Made by a program: the position numbers and the translations under genes. A model generated the notes under the pieces. The model worked only from the letters and a program-made list of their open reading frames with translations, was not told where the DNA came from and ran no database searches. 64,000 nt of DNA, from the NCBI GenBank assembly GCA_040219025.1, contig JAVJTE010000020.1, positions 806,001-870,000 on the forward strand, given 5' to 3'. The stretch comes from HT1-32 sp040219025 (GTDB lineage: Bacteria > Pseudomonadota > Alphaproteobacteria > Rhodospirillales > HT1-32). Of the stretch, positions 51,794 through 60,343 are shown in pieces; the first letter of the stretch is position 1; the number at the start of each line of letters is the position of its first letter.

Positions 51794-53356
51794 TCAGCTC
51801 AGCAGTCGGTAGCGGGCGTCCCCGTCGCGTTCGATCTGGGCCGGCAGATTAACCTCCCAGTCCAGATAATAGGTCGCCGCTTCGGCATTGTTGTAATGCC
51901 GGTCGTGAACCCAGAAATGGAAATCGAGACAGTCCTGGTCCGCTGGTGTGTCAGGGCTTGCGGCTGTCTCGTGACCGGCGGCCTTCCAGGCGGCAAGTCC
52001 GCCGGACAGGTAGCAGACATCGCCAAAACCAAGGCGCTCCAGATCGCCGGCGGCAAAGCTGGCCAGCGCCCCGTCTTCAGAGACAACACAGACCGGGCCG
52101 TCGGGCAGTGTCAGTTCCGACAGGCGGGAGCGGTGCCACCAGATCGCACCCGGCAGATGTTCCTGCCGGAAGGTCATGTCGGTGGAGACATCAATCACCG
52201 TATAGCGGTCAAGTTGGTCCTGCAGGGTAGCCGCATCAATGGCGGTTATACCGTCAGCCACCGGCTGTGCGGGCATGCCGGTCTCGACCGGGCCGGAGGC
52301 GATACCGCCTTCCAGTACATAGACATCCCAGCCCATCTGGCTCAGCCAGTGGCCGCTCATCACGGAGCGGACTTCCGTATCGTCGGTCAGCACGATGCGG
52401 GCACCGAGAACCGCAACCCAGGTGTCAGAAGCCTGAACCAGCTGACCGCCGGGTGTGTTGACGGCGCCGGGAACATGCCCGGCGAGATACTCATCGCGCT
52501 GGCGGACATCCAGCAGGAAGGTCGTGCGGTCTGTTTCTGCCAGCCAGTTGTCCAGGGTTTTCCGGTCGACGCTGCCGACATTGTAGCGCTCGCGCACCAG
52601 TGTCGCGCGGGCCTGCGCAGCGGCCAGCGCGCTGTCGTCGAGGCGCGCCAGGGCGGGATCGCGGCCACGATCCAGTTCATAGCCGGCCAGTTCCCAGCCC
52701 ATCGTACCGTTGCGCAGCGCCACAACCCGGTTCGGAACACCGGCATTGATCAGTGATTGCGCCCCGATGATGCTGCGGGTCCGGCCCGCGCAATTCACGA
52801 CAACCGTGGTATCCGGGCTGGGGGCGTGGGCATGTACCCGATAGGCCAGTTCCGCCCCGGGGCAGCTGGTACCGCCGGGAATGCTCATGCGGTGATATTC
52901 GGCCTGGGTGCGGCTGTCGAGGATGACAAAATCCGCCTTGCTGTCGGCCATGGACTGGAGTTCTTCTGCCGAGATCGACGGTGTGTGGTTACCGTGTTCA
53001 ACGACTTCGCCGAATGCCTTGCAGGGAACATTGACCCCTTCAAACAGCTCAAACCCGGCGGCCTTCCAGCCGGGATTGCCACCCTCCAGAATTACCACCG
53101 ACTGATATCCCATATCCGCCATGCGTCCGGCGGCCTGAATCGCCAGCCCGTCGCCGTCATCGACGAGCACACAGCGGACATGCCTGTTCGGGACCAGTTT
53201 TGGCAGCATCAGTTCGATCCGGCTGGTCGGCAGGCTGATGGCATAGAACAGGTGATTGTGGACGAAACGGCCACTCTCGCGAATATCGAGCAGGGCGAGT
53301 TCCTTGCCGTCATGCAGCATTTCCTTGAGGTCAGCCGGGGCTATCTGGGTTGTCAT
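51794..53356 (-). CDS. Four-domain rhodanese-like protein with one active-site Cys
   Basis: 520 residues from the ATG at 53356 (MTTQIAPADLKEMLHDGKEL). Four rhodanese domains lie at about 5-105, 127-230, 265-355 and 375-465, followed by a conserved Asp/His/Trp/Tyr-rich tail (about 473-515, DFHFWVHDRHYNN). Only domain 2 has the persulfide-forming loop, Cys189 in NCAGRTR; the loops at about residues 65, 324 and 426 read DDGDGL, DDTEVR and EDGALA, without Cys. One catalytic and three scaffold domains are inferred. It is second in the ThDP-to-livF operon. Confidence 0.82.
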   Translation of the reverse strand: MTTQIAPADLKEMLHDGKELALLDIRESGRFVHNHLFYAISLPTSRIELMLPKLVPNRHVRCVLVDDGDGLAIQAAGRMADMGYQSVVILEGGNPGWKAAGFELFEGVNVPCKAFGEVVEHGNHTPSISAEELQSMADSKADFVILDSRTQAEYHRMSIPGGTSCPGAELAYRVHAHAPSPDTTVVVNCAGRTRSIIGAQSLINAGVPNRVVALRNGTMGWELAGYELDRGRDPALARLDDSALAAAQARATLVRERYNVGSVDRKTLDNWLAETDRTTFLLDVRQRDEYLAGHVPGAVNTPGGQLVQASDTWVAVLGARIVLTDDTEVRSVMSGHWLSQMGWDVYVLEGGIASGPVETGMPAQPVADGITAIDAATLQDQLDRYTVIDVSTDMTFRQEHLPGAIWWHRSRLSELTLPDGPVCVVSEDGALASFAAGDLERLGFGDVCYLSGGLAAWKAAGHETAASPDTPADQDCLDFHFWVHDRHYNNAEAATYYLDWEVNLPAQIERDGDARYRLLS

Positions 53357-53411
53357 GGTTTTCCTGTTTCTGTTGTGCAGGTTGTCTGGCAGGGCGGGAT
53401 TGTGGTCCGGG

Positions 53412-55094
53412 TCAGCCCCGGGCGGCAAGCGCCCGGTCACGGATCTGGGTCAGGCTGGCCGAAATGGTGATTGCTTCCGGGTCAATCCGGACTTCGATGA
53501 TCGACGGCTTGCCGGAGGCCTCTGCCCGCTCAAAGGCGGGGCCGAAATCCTCGGTACGGGTGACAACCTCACCATGTCCGCCATAGGCGTCGGCCAGTTT
53601 GGCAAAGTCGGGATTGGTCAGCTGGGTGGCGGATATGCGACCCGGATAATCCCGTTCCTGATGCATCCGGATGGTGCCGTACATGCCGTTATTGACGACG
53701 ATGATGATGACATTCGCGTTATACTGAACGGCGGTTGCCAGTTCCTGTCCGGTCATCAGGAAACAGCCGTCACCGGCGAACGCAACCACGGTCCGTTCCG
53801 GATGTGTGCGTTTAGCCGCGATGGCAGCAGGTACACCATAGCCCATTGAGCCGCTGGTCGGGGCAAGCTGGGACTTGTACCGGGTGAAGCGGCAGAACCG
53901 ATGGACCCAGGTGGCGTAGTTCCCGGCACCATTGCAGACAATCGCATCTTCCGGCAGATGCCCGCCAAGCCAGGCCATGATGTCGCCCATCTGGACCGGG
54001 CCGGGCGAGACCGGCAGTTTCGTGTTCCAGACGAGGTAGCTGTCATGCAGTGCCTTCACGTCCTCGTCTGCACGACGGACCGGCTTCATCCCGGCGACTG
54101 CATTGGCAAAGCCCCGGGCGGTTGCCGCGATTCCGAGTGTCGGGCGATAGACGCGGCCCAGTTCATGCGGGTCGGCATGGATGTGGATCAGTTTCTGATC
54201 CGGTTCCGGAATACCGATCAGGGTATAGTCGGCGGAGCTTTTCTCGCTCATCCGGGCACCGGCAACCAGCAGCAGGTCGGCCTTTTTGATGCGGGCCGAG
54301 AGGTCCGGATTAAGATGGATGCCGACATCACCGCCGAAATTCGGATGGCTGTTGTCGAAATAGTCCTGACGGCGGAAGGAAACCGCGACGGGCAGACCGT
54401 TATCTGCCGCAAACTTTTCCATGGCCGCCTTCACATTGGCGTCCCAGCCGCCACCGCCCAGAATCAGGAACGGATGTTTTGCGGCGGCCAGCAGGTTGCG
54501 GAGTTCCGCCAGATCATCCGGTGTGGGCGCGGCCTCTGCCCGGCGGTAGCGCCCGACGGTCGGTGCACCCGGCGCCAGTTCCGCCAGCATGTCTTCCGGC
54601 AGGGCCAGCACGACCGGACCGGGCCGGCCTGATGTCGCGGTGTGAAAGGCGCGGCTGACATATTCAGGCACCCGGGCGGGGTCGTCGATTTCGGCAACCC
54701 ATTTCGCCATCTGGCCGAACATCCGGCGGTAATCAACTTCCTGAAAGGCTTCCCGCTCGATCATGTTCCGGCCGACCTGACCGATGAACAGGATCATCGG
54801 TGTCGAATCCTGCCGGGCGATATGCAGGCCGGCGGCGGCGTTGGCGGCACCGGGGCCGCGGGTCACGAAGCAGATCCCGGGCTCGCCGGTCAGCTTGCCG
54901 TAAGCATCGGCCATCATCGAGGCCCCGCCCTCCTGGCGGCAGACCGTGACATCGATGTCCGGGGCATCGACAAAGGCGTCGAGGACGGAGAGATAACTCT
55001 CGCCCGGGACACAGAAGACCTGCCGGACTTCCTGAGTGAGCAGGGTATCGACGAGCAGTTGTGCGCCCGTCCGGGCGTTTGTGCGGTTTTCCAT
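53412..55094 (-). CDS. Thiamine-diphosphate-dependent enzyme, acetolactate-synthase-like
   Basis: 560 residues, the three-domain ThDP fold. The catalytic Glu55 is in VTVCRQEGGASMMADAYGKLTG, the ThDP/Mg motif GDG is at 441-443 and NN at 468-469 (VVNNGMYG). A central TPP_enzyme_M domain is at about 195-330. Relatives include acetolactate synthase, sulfoacetaldehyde acetyltransferase and benzoylformate decarboxylase, and the substrate is not resolved. It opens the leftward operon with a rhodanese, a nitroreductase and LivHMGF; an operator-like palindrome overlaps its promoter. Confidence 0.88.
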   Translation of the reverse strand: MENRTNARTGAQLLVDTLLTQEVRQVFCVPGESYLSVLDAFVDAPDIDVTVCRQEGGASMMADAYGKLTGEPGICFVTRGPGAANAAAGLHIARQDSTPMILFIGQVGRNMIEREAFQEVDYRRMFGQMAKWVAEIDDPARVPEYVSRAFHTATSGRPGPVVLALPEDMLAELAPGAPTVGRYRRAEAAPTPDDLAELRNLLAAAKHPFLILGGGGWDANVKAAMEKFAADNGLPVAVSFRRQDYFDNSHPNFGGDVGIHLNPDLSARIKKADLLLVAGARMSEKSSADYTLIGIPEPDQKLIHIHADPHELGRVYRPTLGIAATARGFANAVAGMKPVRRADEDVKALHDSYLVWNTKLPVSPGPVQMGDIMAWLGGHLPEDAIVCNGAGNYATWVHRFCRFTRYKSQLAPTSGSMGYGVPAAIAAKRTHPERTVVAFAGDGCFLMTGQELATAVQYNANVIIIVVNNGMYGTIRMHQERDYPGRISATQLTNPDFAKLADAYGGHGEVVTRTEDFGPAFERAEASGKPSIIEVRIDPEAITISASLTQIRDRALAARG

Positions 55095-55119
55095 TGTTCC
55101 GTCCCGGAAGATGTTTCTG

Positions 55120-55140
55120 ATTCGCTACATTCTAGCGAAT
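55120..55140 (-). promoter_or_regulatory. Operator-like perfect palindrome upstream of the ThDP operon
   Basis: Perfect 8-bp arms attcgcta (55120-55127) and tagcgaat (55133-55140) around 5 bp, 26-46 bp upstream of the ThDP gene start. The minus-strand -10-like TAGAAT (55129-55134) lies in its centre; no clear -35 is seen. The dyad would place a dimeric repressor on the promoter. No regulator gene is adjacent. Confidence 0.55.
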
Positions 55141-55245
55141 GATTTCCGCTACTGCATGCAGCAAGTCGGCCTTTTCTTGACAGGCAAGGGCCGGACCATA
55201 ATATGCGCGGCTATGTCACAGTTTTTGCCCCGTTTCCTGCCGCGA

Positions 55246-55260
55246 ACCCCCTGAGGGGGT
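55246..55260. promoter_or_regulatory. Small GC hairpin in the thrS leader region
   Basis: accccc (55246-55251) and gggggt (55255-55260) form a 6-bp stem with a 3-nt loop, 77 bp upstream of thrS. It is not followed by a U-run. A role in thrS control is only a suggestion. Confidence 0.3.
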
Positions 55261-55336
55261 CTCATGCGCTGTTGCCCACCCGCCGCATGACAGTTGTTGT
55301 GCATGTGACATCTTCTTATCAGAACAGGCTTCAATC

Positions 55337-57259
55337 ATGGTCGCTATTACTCTGCCGGATGGCAGCGTCCGCAAATATGACGGTTCCGTATCCGCTCTCC
55401 AGGTCGCCGAAGACATCGGTCCCGGCCTCGCCAAGGCAGCGTTGCTGGCCCGCGTCGACGGCCAGCAGTGGGATCTGACCCGCCCGATCGAGTCCGATGC
55501 AGAACTGGCGCTGATCACGGCGAAGGATGACGATGCCTATGAATTGTTGCGTCATGATTGCGCACATGTTCTGGCGCAGGCCGTGCAGGAGCTGTTCCCC
55601 GGCACCCAGGTCACCATCGGCCCGGCCATCGAAAACGGCTTCTATTACGATTTCGCCCGTGAAGAGGCCTTCTCGACAGAAGACTTCGAGAAGATTGAAA
55701 AACGGATGGCGGAGATTGTTGACCGCGATCTGGCCTTCGTTCGGGAAGTCTGGGACCGTGACGATGCGGTGAAGCTGTTCGAGGAAAAAGGCGAGGCCTA
55801 CAAGGCCGAACTGATCCGTGACCTGCCGGCGGATGAGGTTGTCACCCTCTACCGTCAGGGCGACTGGGTTGACCTTTGCCGCGGGCCGCATCTGCCGTCG
55901 ACCGGAAAGCTCGGCAAGCATTTCAAGCTGATGAAACTGGCCGGTGCCTACTGGCGGGGCAATTCCGACAACGCCATGCTGCAGCGGATTTACGGCACCT
56001 GCTGGCCGTCGAAAAAGGAACTCGACGCCTATCTGCATATGCTGGAGGAGGCCGAGAAGCGCGATCACCGCCGGCTGGGCCGCGAGATGGACCTGTTCCA
56101 CCAGCAGGAAGAGGCGCAGGGCTCCGTGTTCTGGCATCCCAAGGGCTGGCATCTCTGGCAGACGCTGGAGACCTATATGCGCAACCGCCTCGACGCGGGC
56201 GGCTATGAAGAAGTCCGCACCCCGCAACTTGTTGACCGCACGCTCTGGGAAAAATCCGGTCACTGGGACAAATTCCGCGAAGCGATGTTTGTCTCGGAGG
56301 CGGAAGACAAGATTTATGCCCTGAAGCCGATGAACTGTCCCTGCCATGTGCAGATTTTCCGTCAGGGCCTGAAAAGCTACCGTGATCTGCCGCTGCGGAT
56401 GGCCGAGTTCGGTGCCTGCCACCGCAACGAGCCGTCCGGTGCGCTGCATGGCATCATGCGGGTACGGGCCTTCACCCAGGATGACGCGCATATCTTCTGC
56501 ACGGAAGACCAGATCACGTCGGAAACCAAGATTTTCTGTGATCTGCTGATCTCCATATACAAGGATCTGGGGTTTGAGGAAGTTCATGTCCGCTTCTCGG
56601 ACCGCCCGGAAGTCCGGGCCGGTTCGGATGCGATCTGGGACAAGGCGGAGGATGCCCTGCGGGAAGCCATTGAGGCGGCGGGTCTGCCCTATACGATGAA
56701 TCCGGGCGAGGGTGCGTTCTATGGTCCGAAGCTGGAATTTGTCCTGCGTGACGCCATCGGCCGGGAATGGCAGTGCGGCACCCATCAGGTCGATTTTGTC
56801 CTGCCGGAGCGGCTGGACGCCAGCTATGTCGGGGAAGATGGCGGGAAACATCGCCCGGTGATGCTGCACCGGGCCATCCTCGGATCGTTCGAGCGGTTCA
56901 TCGGCATCCTGATCGAACAATATGCGGGCAAGTTCCCGCTCTGGCTGGCACCGCAGCAGATTGTTGTCGCCACCATCACCTCGGAAGCCGATGACTATGC
57001 CCGCGAGGTCACGGCTGTGCTGCGCAGGGCGGGGCTGCGGGCCGATGCCGATTTGCGCAACGAGAAGATCAATTACAAGGTTCGCGAGCACAGCGTGAAG
57101 AAGGTGCCGGTCATTCTGGTGGTCGGTGCCCGCGAGGGTGAGGACCGGACGGTTGCCATGCGTCGTCTTGGCGGCAAGGCACAGGAAGTTCTTGCGCTGG
57201 ATGAAGCCGTTCGTAAGTTAACGGATGAGGCGAGAATGCCGGGAAATGCTGCCGCCTGA
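55337..57259 (+). CDS. thrS: Threonyl-tRNA synthetase
   Basis: 640 residues, full-length bacterial ThrRS that charges tRNA-Thr. An N-terminal TGS domain (1-60) is followed by the editing domain with the HDCAHVLAQAVQELFP motif, where the two conserved His appear as H73DxxH-like residues. Class II catalytic motifs include PMNCPCHVQIF (zinc Cys) and RMAEFGACHRNEPSGALHG, and the C-terminal anticodon domain ends with EVLALDEAVRKL. It precedes infC by 79 bp, the common bacterial thrS-infC order. Confidence 0.97.
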   Translation: MVAITLPDGSVRKYDGSVSALQVAEDIGPGLAKAALLARVDGQQWDLTRPIESDAELALITAKDDDAYELLRHDCAHVLAQAVQELFPGTQVTIGPAIENGFYYDFAREEAFSTEDFEKIEKRMAEIVDRDLAFVREVWDRDDAVKLFEEKGEAYKAELIRDLPADEVVTLYRQGDWVDLCRGPHLPSTGKLGKHFKLMKLAGAYWRGNSDNAMLQRIYGTCWPSKKELDAYLHMLEEAEKRDHRRLGREMDLFHQQEEAQGSVFWHPKGWHLWQTLETYMRNRLDAGGYEEVRTPQLVDRTLWEKSGHWDKFREAMFVSEAEDKIYALKPMNCPCHVQIFRQGLKSYRDLPLRMAEFGACHRNEPSGALHGIMRVRAFTQDDAHIFCTEDQITSETKIFCDLLISIYKDLGFEEVHVRFSDRPEVRAGSDAIWDKAEDALREAIEAAGLPYTMNPGEGAFYGPKLEFVLRDAIGREWQCGTHQVDFVLPERLDASYVGEDGGKHRPVMLHRAILGSFERFIGILIEQYAGKFPLWLAPQQIVVATITSEADDYAREVTAVLRRAGLRADADLRNEKINYKVREHSVKKVPVILVVGAREGEDRTVAMRRLGGKAQEVLALDEAVRKLTDEARMPGNAAA

Positions 57260-57338
57260 CAGGTTTGTCAAAGACGGGGTTAGCCTAACATGGTATTCTG
57301 CGTTATGATTTTCGGACACATTAAAAGGAGAAACTGAC

Positions 57339-57875
57339 ATAGCACGACATACTGATCTGGCGCCGCCGGCCAAGGATGGCCCCCGCGTCAACGAAGACAT
57401 CACAGTTGCCAAGGTGCGGCTGGTCGATGCAGAAGGTGAAATGCTCGGCGTGAAATCGCTGGATGATGCACTGCGAATAGCAGAGGGAACGGGCCTCGAT
57501 CTTGTCGAAGTATCGCCCAACGCCGACCCGCCGGTCTGCAAAATTCTCGATTACGGCAAGTTCCGTTACGAGGAACAGAAAAAGAAAAACGATGCGCGCA
57601 AGAAGCAGAAGACCATCGAGGTCAAGGAAATCAAGCTGCGTCCGAATATCGACCAGCATGATTACGATGTGAAAATGCGCGCCGTTCAGCGGTTCCTCGA
57701 AGGCGGCGACAAGGTCAAGGTTACCATGCGATTCCGGGGCCGCGAGCTGGCCCATCAGGATCTCGGCATGGAAGTCCTGAACCGCGTGCGCGACCAGTTT
57801 GAGGAACTGACCAAGGTCGAACAGTTCCCGCGCATGGAAGGCCGTCAGATGATCATGGTCCTGGCTCCGCGTTAA
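57339..57875 (+). CDS. infC: Translation initiation factor IF-3, apparent ATA start codon
   Basis: 178 residues if translation begins at the ATA at 57339, nine bases after AAAGGAG. IF-3 hallmarks are RVNEDITVAKVRLVDAEGE, DLVEVSPNADPPVCKILDYGKFRYE, KVKVTMRFRGRELAHQDLGMEVLNRV and the end EGRQMIMVLAPR. The frame is open from a TGA at 57306 with no ATG, GTG or TTG before the conserved RVNED region; the first GTG (57414) would delete it. Rare start codons are known in infC, where IF-3 represses its own initiation. A terminator follows. Confidence 0.93.
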   Translation: MARHTDLAPPAKDGPRVNEDITVAKVRLVDAEGEMLGVKSLDDALRIAEGTGLDLVEVSPNADPPVCKILDYGKFRYEEQKKKNDARKKQKTIEVKEIKLRPNIDQHDYDVKMRAVQRFLEGGDKVKVTMRFRGRELAHQDLGMEVLNRVRDQFEELTKVEQFPRMEGRQMIMVLAPR

Positions 57876-57905
57876 CCCGCGGCCCGGACGACCAGTGACG
57901 GCAAG

Positions 57906-57936
57906 ACCCCGGATGCGAAAGCGCCGGGGTTTTTTG
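57906..57936 (+). terminator. Rho-independent terminator of thrS-infC
   Basis: Stem ccccgg / ccgggg with an internal gc/gc closing a gaaa loop, followed by six T residues (57930-57935). It lies 31 bp after the infC stop. It separates infC from rpmI-rplT, which are not adjacent here. Confidence 0.88.
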
Positions 57937-58134
57937 TTGGCAAGAACGGGTGTGTGAGAGGCACCCGGGGAAATTCTGCAGTTGCCTTCCCGAGGTTTTC
58001 TCCGGTCCGGGCAGTGACAGGCGGACCGTTGATTTCATTGATCGACGTAAACCGCTGTGAAAACGATGGTTTTTGCAGCGAAGTAGTCTATTCAACATCG
58101 CCCTGGATCTTAAATATTCCCTGCCACGGCTGCC

Positions 58135-59043
58135 ATGATTGTCCGAACCAGTACAGTTTCATTTGCCGTGGCTGCAGCGATCATGCTGACGGGCGTCATG
58201 TTGTACGATGTCATGAGCGCCATCGTGAAACATCTCGGACAGGATTATTCTGCCCCGCAGCTTGCGATGCTTCGTAATTTTTTCGGACTCGTCCCGACGC
58301 TTTTCATTCTGTTCTGGTCCCGGGACTGGATTGACGCGGGCAGGCCCGTCGTTATCAGGCAATGGAAGCTGGCTCTTGCGCGTGGCGGCGTCGGTACATT
58401 CGCGCAGGTAAGTCTTTATCTCGCTTTGTCGCATCTGGAATTTGCGACGACGACGACAATTGTATTTGCAGCTCCGCTGTTTGTGACGGCCTTGTCACTG
58501 CCTGTTCTGGGTCAGCCTGTCGGGCTTTGGCGCTGGCTGGCCGTAATGGCTGGCTTTGTCGGTGTTGTACTGGTCATGCGCCCAGCGGCAGAGAGCTTCA
58601 ACTGGTACACAATTCTCCCGCTTTGTGCGGCATTGGGATTTGCCACGACAAGCGTCTCCTCCCGACTGATCAGCAAGACGGTGCCGACTGCCATCGTCAA
58701 TCTGTACTACACCGCCGGCACATTGGCCGGAACGACCATGATGGTCATTTTCACCGACGGCTTTACCGAAATCGGTTCGCCGGAAGACTGGGCATGGATC
58801 GTTGCCATGGGCGTGGTCGGCGGCCTTGCGGCATATTGCTGGACTTCTGCTTACAGGCTGGCGGATGCAAGCAGCCTGTCACCTTTTCAGTATTTCGGCA
58901 TTCCGTTTTCTTTCTTCCTTGGCTGGTTTTTCTTTGCGTAAACGCCGATAGACAAGCTGATCCCCGGCGTCTTTCTGATTGTCGGCGGTGGCCTGATCAT
59001 CATCTGGCGCGAGCATGCAATCAGGAACCACGGTCGGGGGTAG
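58135..59043 (+). pseudogene. EamA/DMT transporter interrupted by an in-frame TAA
   Basis: The frame reads 268 residues to a TAA at 58939, then continues in the same frame for 33 codons to a TAG at 59041. The extension (TPIDKLIPGVFLIVGGGLIIIWRE) is the expected last helix of an EamA transporter, and the joined length of about 302 fits the family. The interrupted codon is probably GAA changed to TAA. The protein would lose its tenth helix. The rest (ATTTTIVFAAPLFVTALSLPVLGQPVG) is well formed, so the change looks recent. Confidence 0.75.
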
Positions 59044-59094
59044 GTGCTTTCTGATCGGGGGAACCCTGATCTGAACCCTTGCAGGATGCCGAAC

Positions 59095-59154
59095 GCGGCC
59101 GCAGCAGACAGTCCGGTTTCATGCAGAGATATTGCGAGAAAGTTCTGCGGCCGC
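59095..59154. repeat. 10-bp NotI-containing inverted repeat, 40-bp spacer
   Basis: GCGGCCGCAG (59095-59104) and CTGCGGCCGC (59145-59154) are exact inverted copies. They lie between the interrupted DMT gene and the 3' end of the MDR gene. No other feature explains them; the remaining intergenic DNA (59044-59230) has no supportable gene. Confidence 0.6.
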
Positions 59155-59230
59155 TAACGGCAGCTATGCGGACAAGGCGGCTCTTGAAAGGTCTGATGAC
59201 AAGATTGGTTTCCCCGGACGTGGCAATGTG

Positions 59231-60277
59231 TCAGTGCAAGTTCAGAACGATCTTTCCGATGTGATTCTTTTTGCCAAAGGCTTCCTGTGCGGCGCTGATC
59301 TCCCGCAGCGGATAGGTTCCGGCGACCAGTGGCACGATATCGCCGCGGTCGAGCAGCGCGACAAGATTACCGAAAACTTCTGGCTCCAGTACCGTGCAGC
59401 CGAAGAAGCTCAGATCCTTGAGGTAGAGCGTGCGCACATCCAGTTCCACAATCGGTCCCGCAATTGCGCCGGCAACGGCATAACGGCCTCCGGGACGCAA
59501 GACCTCCTGCAACGAGGGCCACTTCGGGCCTGCGACAAGATCAATGACGACATCGACCTGCCGGGCACCCAGAACCGACGGATAATCCGCATCCCGGTCG
59601 AGTGTCCTGCCGGCACCGAGGGCTTTCAGCTTGTCAGCCTTTGCGGCACCTGTAACCGCAATGACCTTCGCTCCACGTGCCGCTGCCAGTTGAACGGTCG
59701 CCGACCCGACTCCGCCGGAAGCCCCGGTCACCAGTACGGTTTCACCCGCCTTCACGCCCGCGCGGGTCAGCATGTTTTCGGCGGTGGAGTATGAACAAGG
59801 GAACGACGCCAGTTCGACATCAGTCATGTCATTTTCAACCGGATAGGCGTGTCGCGCGGCGACACGTGCAAATTCGGCAAAGCCACCATCGCATTCAGAA
59901 CCGAAATACCATGGTGTTTTCAAAGACTCTCCGTCGGCTTCGCGGAGACAAGGTTCGATCAGAACCCGTTCACCGATGCGTGCGGTACTCACCTGATCGC
60001 CCACGGCAACGATGTGTCCGCAGACGTCAGCACCCTGGATGCGCGGGAAAGACAACGAATTCCCTGACCAGCCCGCGTCTTCGGCATCGGCATCACTCTT
60101 TGAATACCAGGCCGTTCGCGTGTTGATGTCGGTGTTGTTCACCCCGGCTGCACTGACTCTGATCAGCACATCCCGAGCACCGGGCTTCGGGACAGGCAGG
60201 TCGTCCCGCCATTCCAGTTTTTCGGGGCCGCCATGTCCGGTCAACACGACACCGCTCATTTCGACAGGCAATGGCAT
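59231..60277 (-). CDS. Medium-chain dehydrogenase/reductase, quinone-oxidoreductase type
   Basis: 348 residues from the ATG at 60277 (MPLPVEMSGVVLTGHGGPEK), with GGAG seven bases upstream. The GroES-like domain (about 8-150) has RVSAAGVNNTDINTR and IQGADVCGHIVAVG; the Rossmann domain has VLVTGASGGVGSATVQLAAARGAKVIAV, the zinc-independent QOR-type NAD(P) motif. The four structural-zinc Cys of alcohol dehydrogenases are not evident. It likely reduces quinones or alpha,beta-unsaturated carbonyls. It is divergent from a TetR gene that shares its promoter region. Confidence 0.85.
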   Translation of the reverse strand: MPLPVEMSGVVLTGHGGPEKLEWRDDLPVPKPGARDVLIRVSAAGVNNTDINTRTAWYSKSDADAEDAGWSGNSLSFPRIQGADVCGHIVAVGDQVSTARIGERVLIEPCLREADGESLKTPWYFGSECDGGFAEFARVAARHAYPVENDMTDVELASFPCSYSTAENMLTRAGVKAGETVLVTGASGGVGSATVQLAAARGAKVIAVTGAAKADKLKALGAGRTLDRDADYPSVLGARQVDVVIDLVAGPKWPSLQEVLRPGGRYAVAGAIAGPIVELDVRTLYLKDLSFFGCTVLEPEVFGNLVALLDRGDIVPLVAGTYPLREISAAQEAFGKKNHIGKIVLNLH

Positions 60278-60289
60278 GGAATTCTCCGT

Positions 60290-60333
60290 GTAGAATGATA
60301 TCTCTACTTGCCGAAGTAGCGGAGTCATTCTAC
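60290..60333. promoter_or_regulatory. Nested palindrome, probable TetR operator, between MDR and TetR genes
   Basis: Two dyads share the centre 60311.5: outer arms GTAGAATGA (60290-60298) and TCATTCTAC (60325-60333), inner arms CTACTT (60304-60309) and AAGTAG (60314-60319). For the MDR gene, -35 TTGACT (60336-60341) and -10 TACTTC (60313-60318) with a 17-bp gap overlap the inner dyad. The nested form suggests two TetR dimers or alternative spacing. Confidence 0.7.
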
Positions 60334-60343
60334 TGAGTCAAGG

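Noticed and set aside
55331..57091. 586-residue open frame antisense to thrS
   Set aside because: It is the complement of a well-conserved synthetase in GC-rich DNA and has no recognisable protein family; thrS explains the region.
59044..59230. Hidden gene between the interrupted DMT gene and the MDR gene
   Set aside because: Only a short frame with no family resemblance is present; the region is better described by the NotI-containing inverted repeat.
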